Below, in pieces: positions 1 to 9,192 of a DNA stretch of 64,000 nucleotides. Below the pieces are notes generated by a model. The model did no database searches, was not told where the DNA came from, and worked only from the letters and a program-made list of their open reading frames with translations. A program made the position numbers and the translations under genes. Each line of letters begins with the position of its first letter. The stretch's first letter is position 1. This stretch comes from CALHRB01 sp964473465 (lineage in GTDB: Bacteria > Bacteroidota > Ignavibacteria > Kapaibacteriales > UBA2268), in NCBI GenBank assembly GCA_964473465.1, contig CAYYPE010000003.1:62001-126000 (forward strand). Reading direction: 5' to 3'.

Positions 1-449
1 CCCCTAAATTTATGTATTTTCCATCACCATGGACTGGAAATAACCATAGAATCCCATCAGAAATGTTTATTGATGATTATAGCTCACATACTTTATGGCT
101 TTCTGTCAATGTTCATAATCTATTGCCGGAGGATTTAAAAAGTTACTGGCCATCTTGGTTGGAAATCAGTTTTGGATATGCAGTCAGGAATTTATGTGAT
201 CCGGTAAATTATAATTGTCCACCTGAATCTGAAAAATATTCAGAACTGGTTTATGGAAATCCTAAGTTTATTATTTCTCTTGACTATGATCTTGTAAAAT
301 TACTCCCAGATGGAGGGAATTTTTGGAACTGGCTCAGACAGTCATTAAACCATTTCAAACTTCCTTCACCTGCGATTGAATTTGGCTCAACGACAAAGTT
401 TTATCTTATTTATCCTATACCAATAAGAATAGGAAATGTAAGATTTTGA
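1..449 (+). CDS. DUF2279 (YfiM-like) protein, C-terminal part, 5' end cut by window edge
   Basis: The reading frame is open to the left edge (in-frame codons from base 3), so the methionine at base 12 is probably internal and the gene starts outside the window. The visible 145 residues match my memory of the C-terminal half of DUF2279 proteins of Bacteroidota: a WLSVNVHNLLP segment, then a WPSWLEISFGY segment, then an ISLDYDLVKLLP strand and a closing FKLPSPAIEFG block. These are predicted envelope-associated proteins of unknown role, and many are lipoproteins. The lipobox or signal peptide would be upstream and cannot be seen. A glycosyltransferase gene follows 71 bases downstream on the same strand. 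Confidence 0.6.
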   Translation, partial: PKFMYFPSPWTGNNHRIPSEMFIDDYSSHTLWLSVNVHNLLPEDLKSYWPSWLEISFGYAVRNLCDPVNYNCPPESEKYSELVYGNPKFIISLDYDLVKLLPDGGNFWNWLRQSLNHFKLPSPAIEFGSTTKFYLIYPIPIRIGNVRF

Positions 450-520
450 AAATTTAATTGTTAATTAAATAATAATAATTAAATTAAATTTTTTTATTTT
501 AACAAAATCAGAGAGTTTTT

Positions 521-1372
521 TTGGATAATCGTTTCGAGAAAAAATATACTGTAGATTTTTTTAAAAACGGAAAAAATGGGACAAATAAGCATTTATATGA
601 ATTGATTTCTGTTAATAAAAGGTTTGTTGATTTTCCGAAAATAAGTATAATCATTCCGGTTTTTCAGGAAGAAAAAATTTTGGAAAATACTTTAAGAATC
701 TATAGTGATAGTTTAAGAAAAAAGTATGAATTCGAGTTGATAATCAGCGATGGAGGAAGCACAGACAGAACGGTTGAAATTGCCAAAAAATACGCAGACA
801 TTATTGTAAAACATAATGAGTCAAGAAAACAAACCATTGCTGAAGGCAGGAACAAGGGGGCTTTGGTTTCAAGCGGTGAAATATTAGTTTTTATTAATGC
901 CGATACTGTTCCGGAAAATCCAGAGAAGTTTTTTGAGTTCATAAATCAACTGACAGATGATAACAACGAATATAGCAAATTTGTAGCTATAGCGACAAAA
1001 GTCAATGTGTCAGAAAAAGAGAGGCTTCTGAAGGATTCAATCTTCTATTTTTTTCATAATTTATATGTTAGGTTTTTGAATGCTATTGGCTTCGGAATGG
1101 GAAGGGGAGAGTGTCAAATAATAAAGAGGTCTGTTTTCGAGAAAGTAGGGGGTTATAATCCAAAAATAATTGCCGGTGAGGATTTTGATTTATATCGAAG
1201 AATATCCGGCGTTGGAAAAATTGCTTTCGTAAATGATCTGGTTGTCCATGAGTCGCCAAGAAGATTCAGGAAATATGGCTACACAAAAATATTGATATCA
1301 TGGATTGTTAATTCTCTTTCTGTTATTTTTTTTGGTAAGTCTGTCTCCGAGGAATGGGAGCCAGTTAGATAA
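521..1372 (+). CDS. Glycosyltransferase family 2 protein
   Basis: This 283-residue protein has a GT-A fold glycosyltransferase signature. A KISIIIPVFQEE strand at residues 40-51 opens the nucleotide-binding fold. SDGGSTDRT (76-84) is the usual DGSTD loop. INADT (126-130) sits at the metal-binding DxD position, with Asn in place of the first Asp. A GEDFDLYRR motif near residue 220 matches the ED acid/base region of GT2 enzymes. It should transfer a sugar from a nucleotide sugar at the cytoplasmic face; donor and acceptor cannot be told. A hydrophobic stretch near residues 258-274 may dip into the membrane. The start is TTG, with a GAGAG element six bases before it; no in-frame ATG fits the family N-terminus better. 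Confidence 0.85.
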   Translation: MDNRFEKKYTVDFFKNGKNGTNKHLYELISVNKRFVDFPKISIIIPVFQEEKILENTLRIYSDSLRKKYEFELIISDGGSTDRTVEIAKKYADIIVKHNESRKQTIAEGRNKGALVSSGEILVFINADTVPENPEKFFEFINQLTDDNNEYSKFVAIATKVNVSEKERLLKDSIFYFFHNLYVRFLNAIGFGMGRGECQIIKRSVFEKVGGYNPKIIAGEDFDLYRRISGVGKIAFVNDLVVHESPRRFRKYGYTKILISWIVNSLSVIFFGKSVSEEWEPVR

Positions 1373-1418
1373 ATTTTGAAAAAACTAATGATTTTGTTAA
1401 TTACTTCGGTTTATATAA

Positions 1419-4400
1419 ATGAAACAAGTTATTGGAGCTTGTCTTGGAGCATCCTCAATTTCACTTGTAAAAATTGCTTCAGATAATGACAATATATCAA
1501 TCATTGATTATGTCAATCTTCCTCATAACGGAGACCCGAAAGGGGTTTTTCAGTCAAAACTTCTTGAATTCAACAAAAACTATCTTCCAGTGGTTGTTAC
1601 TGGTAGAAAATTCAGAAAGCTGGTTAACTTTACAAATATTTCTGAGCCTGAAGCAACCGAATTAGCCTTCAAACACCTTTATAAGGATACAGATAATTTC
1701 GTTGCCATAGCCTCTCTTGGTGGTGAAACATTTATGATTTATCCTCTTGACGAAAGCGGAAAAATTGTTGATGTTATCACAAGAAATCAATGTGCCTCGG
1801 GGACAGGGGAGTTCTTTCTGCAGCAATTAAAACGGATGAATTTAAATATTGATGAAGTTCTTGATATATCAAAAGGAGCTGAACCCTACAAAGTGTCAGG
1901 TCGCTGCTCGGTGTTTTGCAAATCTGATTGCACGCATGCTTTGAACAAGGGAATTCCCCAAGCTGAAGTTACCTCTGGTCTTGCACTGATGATGGCTGAG
2001 AAAGTTGAGGATTTATTAAAAAAAGTGAAAAATGGCAAAGTCTTGGTTGTTGGAGGGGTTACCAAAAATACTTCCGTGATGGAATTTCTTAGACTAAAAC
2101 TTGATGAAATTGTTATTCCCGAGCAAGCAACTTATTTCGAAGCTCTGGGAGCTGCTATATACGGTTTGAATCATAGAGTCGAACATTTTGATAATTATCA
2201 TTCTATCTTTAAAAATGGTAAGAGTTCTTTTGTCTTTCACCCTCCTCTTGAGAATTTTAGAACTCAGGTTGAATTCAGGTCTTTCGAAAAAGGGCAGGCT
2301 AAAGATGGTGATGAGTGTATTCTTGGCTTGGATGTTGGCTCCACAACAACTAAAGCTGTTATAATCAGAGTCAGTGATAACAGGATTCTGGGTTCTGTAT
2401 ATTTATACACTCATGGAAATCCAATTGAAGCAGCAAAAAAATGTTATTCTGAATTACTTCAACAAATCCCCGAAAAAATAAAAATTATCGGGCTTGGAAC
2501 TACCGGGTCAGGAAGGCAAATTGCAGGATTGCATGCTTTGACAGAAGGTGTTTTTAACGAAATAATAGCACATGCTACCGCAGCAATTTACTTTGATCCT
2601 GATGTGGACACAATTTTTGAAATAGGCGGACAGGATGCTAAATATACATATATAATCAATAAGGTTCCTGCTGATTACGCTATGAATGAAGCCTGTTCCG
2701 CCGGAACCGGATCATTTATCGAAGAATCTGCATACGAATCCCTTGGAGTAAAAGTAACTGAAATTGAACCTATTGCAATGAGAGCATTGAATCCTCCAAA
2801 CTTCAGCGACCAATGCTCTGCTTTTATAAGCTCCGATATCAAGACAGCACAACAGGAAAATATAAGCAAGGATGATATCATTGCAGGTCTTGTCTATTCT
2901 GTTTGCTTGAATTATGTAAACAGAGTCAAGGGAAATCGCACTGTTGGAAAGAAAATATTAATGCAGGGAGGAGTCTGTTATAACAAAGCCATACCAATTG
3001 CAATGGCAGCTTTGACGGGCAAAAAAATTATAGTGCCTCCAGAACCGGGCTTAATGGGTGCATTCGGTGTTGCTTTAGAAGTAAAAGAAAAAATTGAACT
3101 TGGTTTGATGGAAGCAAAGCAATTTGATTTGGAGGAACTTGCCGAAAGAAGCGTGTCATATAAGAAACCCTTTATATGTGTGGGTGGTAAAGAAAAATGC
3201 GACCTTGCCTGTTCAATAAATCTTATAGAGGTTCAGGGCAAGACTTATCCTTTCGGTGGAGCTTGCAATAAATATTATAATATTTTAACCAAAAAAAAGG
3301 TCGATGTCAATAAATACGACTATGTTAGCAAAAGGCAATATTTGACATTCGAAAAATATGCTCCTGCGATTGAATTTCCCGAAAATACAAAAACAATAGG
3401 AATTAATCAGTCATTTCATACACATACAATATACCCATTATATTATAATTTTTTCACCAAACTTGGTTTTAAAGTTATTCTGTCTGATGAAGTAAATGAC
3501 AAAGGGCTTGAACGAGAACTAACTTCTTTTTGCTATCCTGCTCAGGTTTCTTTAGGTTTATTTTATGACTTGTATGAGAAAAAACCTGATTATTATTTCG
3601 TACCCGAAATTTTTGAAATGTATGTCGGTGAATCTGAATATCAAAGGCTGGATTTCAATTGCACCTGCGTTTTTGTCAGCGGAGAGCCATTTTACCTGAA
3701 ACAAGCTTTTAAAGATATTATAGATCAGAAGAAATTAATCTCGCCCTTTTTCAATTTTGCAAATGGTTACGATAAAGAAGAAAATAAATTTATTGAAGTC
3801 GCAAAGCAGATTGGTGTAGCTGATGAAGAAAAAATCCGGGAAGCCTTTCGATACGCTCTGAAAATGCAAGAAAGCTATCAGAAAGAATTATTTTCGATGG
3901 GCGAAGAATTCCTTGAATTTCTAAAGAATAATCCTGATGAATTTGCAATAGTTCTTGTCGGTCGTCCTTATAATTCTTTTGCTGACCACGCAAACAAAGG
4001 AATACCAAAGAAATTTGCTTCCCGTGGCGTTTATGTTGTTCCCTTTGATATGTTTGACTATCGCAATGAAATTATTGATGATAATCAGTATTGGGAAGGC
4101 GGAAAAAAAATCTTAAAAGTTGCTAAAATCATCAAAAGAAATAATCAACTCTTTGCTACTTACATTTCTAACTTTTCCTGTGGTCCTGATTCTATGCTTT
4201 TGACAACTTTTCGCTCAATTATGGGAACCAAACCTTCCCTAACTTTGGAACTTGATGGTCATACAGCCGATGCAGGTATAAACACAAGGATTGATGCTGC
4301 TCTCGACATAATTAAAAATTACAGAAAAATATCACATAAGGTTGTTGACCCAGATTATTCAGATTTTCAACCAGCAAGCATAGAATTTGATGCATTTCAG

Positions 4401-5783
4401 GGCTATTTTATTTCCTCTGATGGAGAAAAAGTTCCTTTGAGCGACCCAAGAGTTGACATACTTATTCCATCTATGGGTGATCTTGCTGCACCGATGTTTG
4501 CCGCAGGATTAAGGAGTCAGGGGTTTAATGCAATCCCGATGCCCGAAGGTAATGCGGAAATTTTGAAATATGGCAGATCTGTTTCTTCTGGAAAGGAATG
4601 CTTGCCATTAATTTTATGTGTAGGTTCTTTGCTCGATTATCTGGAAAACAAATGGGACAGGAAACAATTTGTTGCATTCTTTATTGTTCAGGGTGCTGGT
4701 AATTGCCGCCTTGGTCAGTATCCGGTTATTATTCGGGATATCATTAAAAGAAAAAAAATCAGAAATGTAGCAACATTAACTTTAATGAACGAAGACGGAT
4801 TTGCCGGATTGGGTCCGAATTTCGCAACACGCGGAATTCAGACCTTATTTGTAAGTGATGTTCTTGACGATATTCGTTCTGCTATTATGGCACATGCCGT
4901 CAATCCTGAAGAAGGTTTACAGATATTTTATGAAGAATATCAAAAATTAAATGAAACTTTCGAGAAGTCACCCGATGATATTTACAAATCATTAGAAAAA
5001 TTTGCGAAATCTATCAGAGAAAAAGTTCCTGCAAAAATACCTATTGAACATGCTAAATATATTGCCTTATGTGGGGAAATTTATGTAAGGCGTGATCATT
5101 TCTCTCATAAATGGCTCAATAAAAAATTTGCTGAGAAAGGCTTTGTTCTGAAAGATGCCTATATTACTGAATGGATCTATTATGTTGACTATTTACTAAA
5201 ACAAAAACTATTGGAACCGGAAACATCTTTATCAAAGAAAATCGAGAGATGGATACGTGTTTATTATATGAGACGGGCTGAGCATAAAATTAAAAAGATT
5301 CTTGCTAAAACAGGCTATTATAAATATTCAAGAACAGAAATTGAGCCACTTTTGAATCATAGCAAACACATTATACCAATGGAATATAAAGGTGAACCGG
5401 GGCTAACTCTTGGGGTGGCACTGCACGAAACAATTGAAAAATACTGTGGTGTGATAAATCTCGGACCATTTGGCTGCATGCCAACCAGATTTACTGAGGC
5501 AGTATCTATTCCCGAAATGAAAATCGAGAAAAAAATTGAGGTTTCCCGCTTATATAAAAAGGATTATAAGCTACCTTCCATTTTCAATGGAAAAATGAAT
5601 ATTCCTTTCCTGACTATTGAAACTGATGGGAATGTATTTCCTCAGGTTATTGAGGCACGACTCGAAGCATTTACCCTTCAGGCTGAAAGAATAGCCCAGC
5701 TTATGCAAGCTGCCAAAATGAATGGATGGTCCAAAGAGCATCTCGAAATTCAATTAAAAGAAGAGAAAGTTACTTCAGATTAA
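1419..5783 (+). CDS. Giant acyl-CoA dehydratase activase-type protein (BadF/BcrA ATPase, DUF2229, HgdB-like fusion)
   Basis: This 1454-residue protein joins modules that are separate in classical 2-hydroxyacyl-CoA dehydratase systems. Two ASKHA ATPase-like units come first. Unit one (about 1-280) has a degenerate phosphate loop, GACLGASSIS, but keeps both cluster-type cysteine motifs (QCASGTGEF and GRCSVFCKSD). Unit two (about 300-570) has a canonical GLDVGSTTTKA loop plus ACSAGTGSF and DQCSAFISSD. In activators of this family the paired cysteines hold a 4Fe-4S cluster between subunits. A cysteine-rich linker follows (about 580-620), then a DUF2229-like region (about 655-950) and an HgdB-like region from about 1005 with more conserved cysteines (GKECLPLILC, GNCRLGQY). 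ATP-driven low-potential electron transfer is the family role; the substrate here is unknown. A ketoacyl synthase gene follows 102 bases later. Confidence 0.85.
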   Translation: MKQVIGACLGASSISLVKIASDNDNISIIDYVNLPHNGDPKGVFQSKLLEFNKNYLPVVVTGRKFRKLVNFTNISEPEATELAFKHLYKDTDNFVAIASLGGETFMIYPLDESGKIVDVITRNQCASGTGEFFLQQLKRMNLNIDEVLDISKGAEPYKVSGRCSVFCKSDCTHALNKGIPQAEVTSGLALMMAEKVEDLLKKVKNGKVLVVGGVTKNTSVMEFLRLKLDEIVIPEQATYFEALGAAIYGLNHRVEHFDNYHSIFKNGKSSFVFHPPLENFRTQVEFRSFEKGQAKDGDECILGLDVGSTTTKAVIIRVSDNRILGSVYLYTHGNPIEAAKKCYSELLQQIPEKIKIIGLGTTGSGRQIAGLHALTEGVFNEIIAHATAAIYFDPDVDTIFEIGGQDAKYTYIINKVPADYAMNEACSAGTGSFIEESAYESLGVKVTEIEPIAMRALNPPNFSDQCSAFISSDIKTAQQENISKDDIIAGLVYSVCLNYVNRVKGNRTVGKKILMQGGVCYNKAIPIAMAALTGKKIIVPPEPGLMGAFGVALEVKEKIELGLMEAKQFDLEELAERSVSYKKPFICVGGKEKCDLACSINLIEVQGKTYPFGGACNKYYNILTKKKVDVNKYDYVSKRQYLTFEKYAPAIEFPENTKTIGINQSFHTHTIYPLYYNFFTKLGFKVILSDEVNDKGLERELTSFCYPAQVSLGLFYDLYEKKPDYYFVPEIFEMYVGESEYQRLDFNCTCVFVSGEPFYLKQAFKDIIDQKKLISPFFNFANGYDKEENKFIEVAKQIGVADEEKIREAFRYALKMQESYQKELFSMGEEFLEFLKNNPDEFAIVLVGRPYNSFADHANKGIPKKFASRGVYVVPFDMFDYRNEIIDDNQYWEGGKKILKVAKIIKRNNQLFATYISNFSCGPDSMLLTTFRSIMGTKPSLTLELDGHTADAGINTRIDAALDIIKNYRKISHKVVDPDYSDFQPASIEFDAFQGYFISSDGEKVPLSDPRVDILIPSMGDLAAPMFAAGLRSQGFNAIPMPEGNAEILKYGRSVSSGKECLPLILCVGSLLDYLENKWDRKQFVAFFIVQGAGNCRLGQYPVIIRDIIKRKKIRNVATLTLMNEDGFAGLGPNFATRGIQTLFVSDVLDDIRSAIMAHAVNPEEGLQIFYEEYQKLNETFEKSPDDIYKSLEKFAKSIREKVPAKIPIEHAKYIALCGEIYVRRDHFSHKWLNKKFAEKGFVLKDAYITEWIYYVDYLLKQKLLEPETSLSKKIERWIRVYYMRRAEHKIKKILAKTGYYKYSRTEIEPLLNHSKHIIPMEYKGEPGLTLGVALHETIEKYCGVINLGPFGCMPTRFTEAVSIPEMKIEKKIEVSRLYKKDYKLPSIFNGKMNIPFLTIETDGNVFPQVIEARLEAFTLQAERIAQLMQAAKMNGWSKEHLEIQLKEEKVTSD

Positions 5784-5885
5784 TCAATATTTGATGTTAG
5801 AATGATATAGCTTTTCAATGAAAATAATTTGAAAAACGTTTATATTAAATTATTACTAACAAAAAATTAAAAAGAAAGGTTTTGA

Positions 5886-6980
5886 ATGAGCGATAATATA
5901 TGGAGTGTGATAACCGCAACCGGCAGTTATATTCCTACCAGAATAGTGAAAAATGAAGATTTTTTGAATCACACCTTCTATGACCCAAATGGAAATCTAT
6001 ATGATAAACCAAATAGTTATATAATCGAGAAATTTGAAGAAATAACAGGAATCAAAGAAAGAAGATACGTTACAGATGATTTAGTTACCTCAGATATAGC
6101 CTTTTTTGCTGCCCGAAATGCTTTAGAATCCTCCGGTATTGACAAAGAGTCTCTTGACTATATAATAGTTGCCCATAATTTTGGTGATGTCAGACACGAC
6201 AAGCGACAATCTGACTTTGTCCCGAGTATTGCTGCAAGAGTGAAATCAAAATTGGAAATATCAAATCCATATACTATAGCTTATGATTTGCCTTTTGGTT
6301 GTCCCGGTTGGCTTCAGGGTGTCATTCAGGCAGATTTTTATATTAAATCAGGCAAGGCTAAAAGAATACTGGTTATTGGTGCAGAAACTCTTTCGAGAGT
6401 CTCCGACCCACATGACAGAGATAGTATGATTTACTCCGACGGTGCCGGAGCTGCAATTTTGGAGGGAATTGAAAGCGAAGAACCTGTTGGTATTCTATCC
6501 CATTCTGCAAGGTCTGATACAAAAAATCATGCGTTTTTGCTTTGGATGGGAGAATCATACAATCCAGCTTTAAAAGGTAATCAGCTTTACCTTAAAATGA
6601 GCGGCCAAAACCTTTATAAATATGCCCTTCAAAATGTCCCTGATCTTGTTAAAGAGTGCATCGACAAGGCGAATGTTACTATTGATCAAATCAAGAAAGT
6701 TTTCATACATCAGGCAAATAATAAAATGGATGAAGAAATTCTGAAAAGGTTCCATAAACTTTTCGGAATAGAAAAAATGACTGATGAGGAAATCTTTGAT
6801 ATTATGCCAATGACAATATCTTGGCTTGGTAATAGTTCTGTTGCCACTTTACCAACTTTGCTGGACCTTATGGTCAGAGGTCAATTAAGTGAACAAAAAG
6901 TTAATACCAAAGATATAGTTGTTTTTGCTTCTGTAGGTGCTGGTATGAATATAAATTCCTTTACATATAAATTTCAGTAA
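5886..6980 (+). CDS. 3-oxoacyl-ACP synthase III-like protein (thiolase fold)
   Basis: The 364-residue sequence has the complete FabH-type catalytic triad: Cys139 in PFGCPGW, His275 in VFIHQAN and Asn316 in WLGNSS. A GAGAAILEG loop at 186-194 is also typical. Family members condense an acyl-CoA starter with malonyl-ACP. The insert at about 30-45 and the length (longer than the roughly 320-residue housekeeping FabH) suggest a specialised starter-unit enzyme, not necessarily the main FabH. An AAAGAAAGG purine run just before the ATG supports the start. purM begins 2 bases after the stop, so the two are probably co-transcribed. Confidence 0.85.
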   Translation: MSDNIWSVITATGSYIPTRIVKNEDFLNHTFYDPNGNLYDKPNSYIIEKFEEITGIKERRYVTDDLVTSDIAFFAARNALESSGIDKESLDYIIVAHNFGDVRHDKRQSDFVPSIAARVKSKLEISNPYTIAYDLPFGCPGWLQGVIQADFYIKSGKAKRILVIGAETLSRVSDPHDRDSMIYSDGAGAAILEGIESEEPVGILSHSARSDTKNHAFLLWMGESYNPALKGNQLYLKMSGQNLYKYALQNVPDLVKECIDKANVTIDQIKKVFIHQANNKMDEEILKRFHKLFGIEKMTDEEIFDIMPMTISWLGNSSVATLPTLLDLMVRGQLSEQKVNTKDIVVFASVGAGMNINSFTYKFQ

Positions 6981-6982
6981 AT

Positions 6983-7972
6983 ATGAATGAAACCTATAAA
7001 AATGCTGGTGTGGATATAGAAGCCGGTGAAGAGGTTGTTAGTAAAATCAAACCTCTGGTTCGGTCAACTTTTAATTCAAGGGTTCTTACTGATATTGGTC
7101 TTTTTGGTGGATTTTATGACGCAAAATTCGACGATTATGATCATCCAATTTTAGTCTCAAGCACAGATGGAGTCGGCACAAAACTTAAGGTAGCTTTTCT
7201 TACAAACAGGCATAATACAGTTGGCCAGTGTCTTGTTAATCACTGCGTAAATGATATTCTTTGTTGTGGTGCAAAGCCTCTGTTCTTTCTTGATTACTTT
7301 GCAACCGGAAAGCTGAAACCAGAAATTGCTGTTGATGTTATAAGCGGTTTTGCTGTTGCTTGCAAGGAAAATAATTGTGCCCTGATAGGCGGGGAAACTG
7401 CTGAAATGCCATCAATTTATTCAGAAGGTGAATATGATATTTCTGGAACTATTGTCGGTATTGTTGATAAAGAAAAAATTATTGACGGTAAAAAAATCAG
7501 CAAGGATGACATTCTTATAGGTTTGCCTTCTAATGGTTTGCATACCAATGGATACTCTCTTGCAAGAGCTGTCCTCTTGAGGAAATATAATGTAGATACA
7601 TATTTCGAAGAACTTGGGGAAACTCTCGGAGACTCACTGCTAAAAATTCATAAATCATACTTAAAATTAATATATCATTTTATTGAAGAAAATTTAATAC
7701 ATGGTATTTCGCATATTACCGGAGGTGGAATTCTTGGAAACACAAATAGAATTATACCAGATGGATTGAAAATAAAAATTGACTGGGATTCATGGAAAGT
7801 TCCACCAATTTTTAATTTAATTCAAAAAACAGGCAATATCACTGATGAAGAAATGAGGAAAGTATTCAATCTTGGGATAGGAATGATTCTTGTTGTAAGT
7901 AAAAATAATGCTGACAGGGTTTTAAGTGAAATAGGCAAGCAAAATGCTTTTGTGATTGGTGAGGTTGTTTAA
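6983..7972 (+). CDS. purM: Phosphoribosylformylglycinamidine cyclo-ligase (AIR synthetase)
   Basis: This 329-residue protein is a full-length PurM. It catalyses the ATP-dependent ring closure of FGAM to AIR, the fifth step of de novo purine synthesis, in the cytoplasm. The N-terminus YKNAGVDIEAGEE, the SSTDGVGTKLK substrate loop near residue 55, GGETAEMP near 139 and HITGGGILGN near 247 are family signatures. It starts 2 bases after the upstream ketoacyl synthase stop, so translational coupling is likely although the two pathways are unrelated. purF, an earlier enzyme of the pathway, lies separately at 24.3 kb. Confidence 0.95.
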   Translation: MNETYKNAGVDIEAGEEVVSKIKPLVRSTFNSRVLTDIGLFGGFYDAKFDDYDHPILVSSTDGVGTKLKVAFLTNRHNTVGQCLVNHCVNDILCCGAKPLFFLDYFATGKLKPEIAVDVISGFAVACKENNCALIGGETAEMPSIYSEGEYDISGTIVGIVDKEKIIDGKKISKDDILIGLPSNGLHTNGYSLARAVLLRKYNVDTYFEELGETLGDSLLKIHKSYLKLIYHFIEENLIHGISHITGGGILGNTNRIIPDGLKIKIDWDSWKVPPIFNLIQKTGNITDEEMRKVFNLGIGMILVVSKNNADRVLSEIGKQNAFVIGEVV

Positions 7973-8020
7973 ATATCCCAATGGGTTTAATTTAAATATA
8001 ATTTAATTAAAATATATTTG

Positions 8021-8102
8021 CGGTGGGCGAGAGACTCGAACTCCCACAGGGTTGCCCCCGGCGGTTTTCAAGACCGCTGCAATACCATTATGCGAGCCCA
8101 CC
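8021..8102 (-). tRNA. tRNA-Ser (anticodon UGA)
   Basis: On the minus strand the sequence folds as a complete cloverleaf. It has a 7-bp acceptor stem GGTGGGC/GCCCACC (8102-8096 with 8028-8022), a D arm GCA..TGC and a 5-bp anticodon stem GCGGT/ACCGC. The loop CTTGAAA gives anticodon TGA. A 15-base extra arm has a GGG/CCC stem, and a 5-bp T stem carries the loop TTCGAGT. The long extra arm and anticodon both say serine (UCA codons). The discriminator is G. CCA is not encoded, since the next bases read CAA. It is antisense to its neighbours, purM and the SDR gene. Confidence 0.93.
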
Positions 8103-8120
8103 TTGGTATTTTTGGAACTA

Positions 8121-8128
8121 CAAAATTA
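8121..8128 (-). promoter_or_regulatory. Candidate -7 promoter element for tRNA-Ser
   Basis: The minus strand reads TAATTTTG here, matching the Bacteroidota -7 consensus TAnnTTTG exactly. It lies 18 bases before the tRNA 5' end, which would leave a short leader for RNase P to remove. I do not see a clear -33 TTTG about 20 bases further up, so this rests on one element and position. Confidence 0.4.
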
Positions 8129-8181
8129 CAATATTTTTGATGAAATATAAAATTTTTTAAGATTTTTCAATTTTTTTAATT

Positions 8182-8970
8182 ATGAAATTTGACTTACAAA
8201 ATCTTAATGCACTTGTTTGTGGCGGCTCGCAAGGAATTGGAGAAGCCATAGCTATTGTTTTTGCTGAATCGGGTGCTAATGTTACTTTACTATCCAGAAA
8301 TGAAGACAACCTGAAAGCCACTCTGGAAAAACTTCATTCTGATTCATCTCAAAGTCATTCTTATTTTGTGGTTGATTTAGGGGATATTGAACAACTTCAG
8401 ACTGAATACTTACCGAAAATAAGGGAGCAAAAGACATACGATATTATTATCAACAATTCAGGAGGACCAGAGCCGGGTTTACTGTATCAGGCTCACTTTT
8501 CAGAATTAATAAATTCCTTTAATCAGCATGTTATAGCCAGTCATCTTATTATGCAGACATTCTTACCCAAAATGATAGAAAAAAAATTCGGAAGAATTAT
8601 CAATATAATTTCCGTTGGTTTGAAGCAACCTATTCAAAATTTGGGTGTTTCTAATACTATACGTGGTGCTATGGGGAGTTGGGCTAAAACATTATCGAAG
8701 GAACTTGGACAATATGGAATTACGGTAAATAATATTTTACCGGGTTATACAATGACCCCAAGACTTAATTCTCTTATTAAAATCAGAGCGAAAGCTTCTA
8801 ACACAAGCATTGAAGAAATAATTTCAAGAATGATAGAAGATGTCCCTGTTAAAAAGCTTGGAGAGCCAAAAGATATAGCACTTTCAACTGCTTTTCTCGC
8901 TTCTAAGGAAGCAGGTTTTATAAATGGAATTAATTTTCCGGTTGATGGGGGATGGTTAAATACCTTGTAA
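8182..8970 (+). CDS. SDR-family protein, FabG-like but without the usual Tyr-Lys catalytic pair
   Basis: This 262-residue Rossmann protein has the cofactor loop CGGSQGIGEA at residues 13-22, an NNSGGPEPG segment in place of the usual NNAG, and an LPGYT segment after the active-site region. Where classical short-chain dehydrogenases have Ser...YxxxK, this protein reads ISVGLKQPIQNLGVSNTIRGA, with Asn-Thr-Ile-Arg at the YxxxK site. The same block occurs in a known atypical SDR subgroup resembling ketoacyl reductase, so it is a subfamily trait and not a local mutation. NAD(P)(H) binding is likely; the reaction is unknown. It stands alone between the tRNA and the ftsQ leader region. Confidence 0.8.
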   Translation: MKFDLQNLNALVCGGSQGIGEAIAIVFAESGANVTLLSRNEDNLKATLEKLHSDSSQSHSYFVVDLGDIEQLQTEYLPKIREQKTYDIIINNSGGPEPGLLYQAHFSELINSFNQHVIASHLIMQTFLPKMIEKKFGRIINIISVGLKQPIQNLGVSNTIRGAMGSWAKTLSKELGQYGITVNNILPGYTMTPRLNSLIKIRAKASNTSIEEIISRMIEDVPVKKLGEPKDIALSTAFLASKEAGFINGINFPVDGGWLNTL

Positions 8971-9004
8971 TTCCAAAAAATTTTTCATTGTTCAAAAATT
9001 TTTC

Positions 9005-9035
9005 TTGAAAAATACAAAAAAACGCATTATCTTTG
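9005..9035 (+). promoter_or_regulatory. Bacteroidota-type promoter ahead of the structured RNA and ftsQ
   Basis: A TTG at 9005-9007 is followed after 20 bases by TATCTTTG at 9028-9035, which matches the TAnnTTTG -7 consensus. The spacing is that expected for the Bacteroidota primary sigma factor. The predicted start point is about 9041-9043, exactly where the 5' strand of the RNA closing stem begins. This coincidence of promoter and structure makes it the best-supported promoter in the window. Confidence 0.6.
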
Positions 9036-9041
9036 AATTAC

Positions 9042-9192
9042 GGGGAAAATTATAATTGCAGCAAGAGGAAGTAATTTCCCTTCAAGTATTTTTTTAGATG
9101 TATGTGTTCCGGCTCTGACTGGCTTCCAGCGGGGCACAAGGGGGATTTTAAAAGTGAATTATTACATCTAAAATTGTTAGCTGCATATCCCT
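9042..9192 (+). ncRNA. Candidate structured RNA (6S-like rod, or ftsQ leader element)
   Basis: About 150 bases fold into a long rod. The closing stem pairs GGG 9043-9045, part of the TATA stretch and TGCAGC 9057-9062 with GCTGCA 9180-9185 and CCC 9189-9191. The 5' side of the bubble holds a small hairpin (GGAA 9067-9070 with TTCC 9076-9079). A perfect 11-bp stem follows (9092-9102 with 9163-9173). The apical arm pairs GTGTTCCG 9104-9111 with CGGGGCAC 9130-9137 and ends in CTGG-CTT-CCAG (9119-9129). The GC-rich apical arm stands out in this AT-rich intergenic region. A rod interrupted by one asymmetric bubble resembles 6S RNA, but I cannot match a consensus. A cis-acting leader for ftsQAZ is the alternative. 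It is not tmRNA, SRP RNA, RNase P RNA or a riboswitch I know. Confidence 0.45.

Noticed and set aside
7973..7999. Weak hairpin after purM as a terminator
   Set aside because: The stem is only about three strong pairs (CCC/GGG) and the following T run is short and broken.
9042..9192. SRP RNA, tmRNA or RNase P RNA identity for the structured RNA
   Set aside because: The signature blocks of these RNAs (SRP apical loop, tmRNA tRNA-like ends, RNase P CR regions) are absent.
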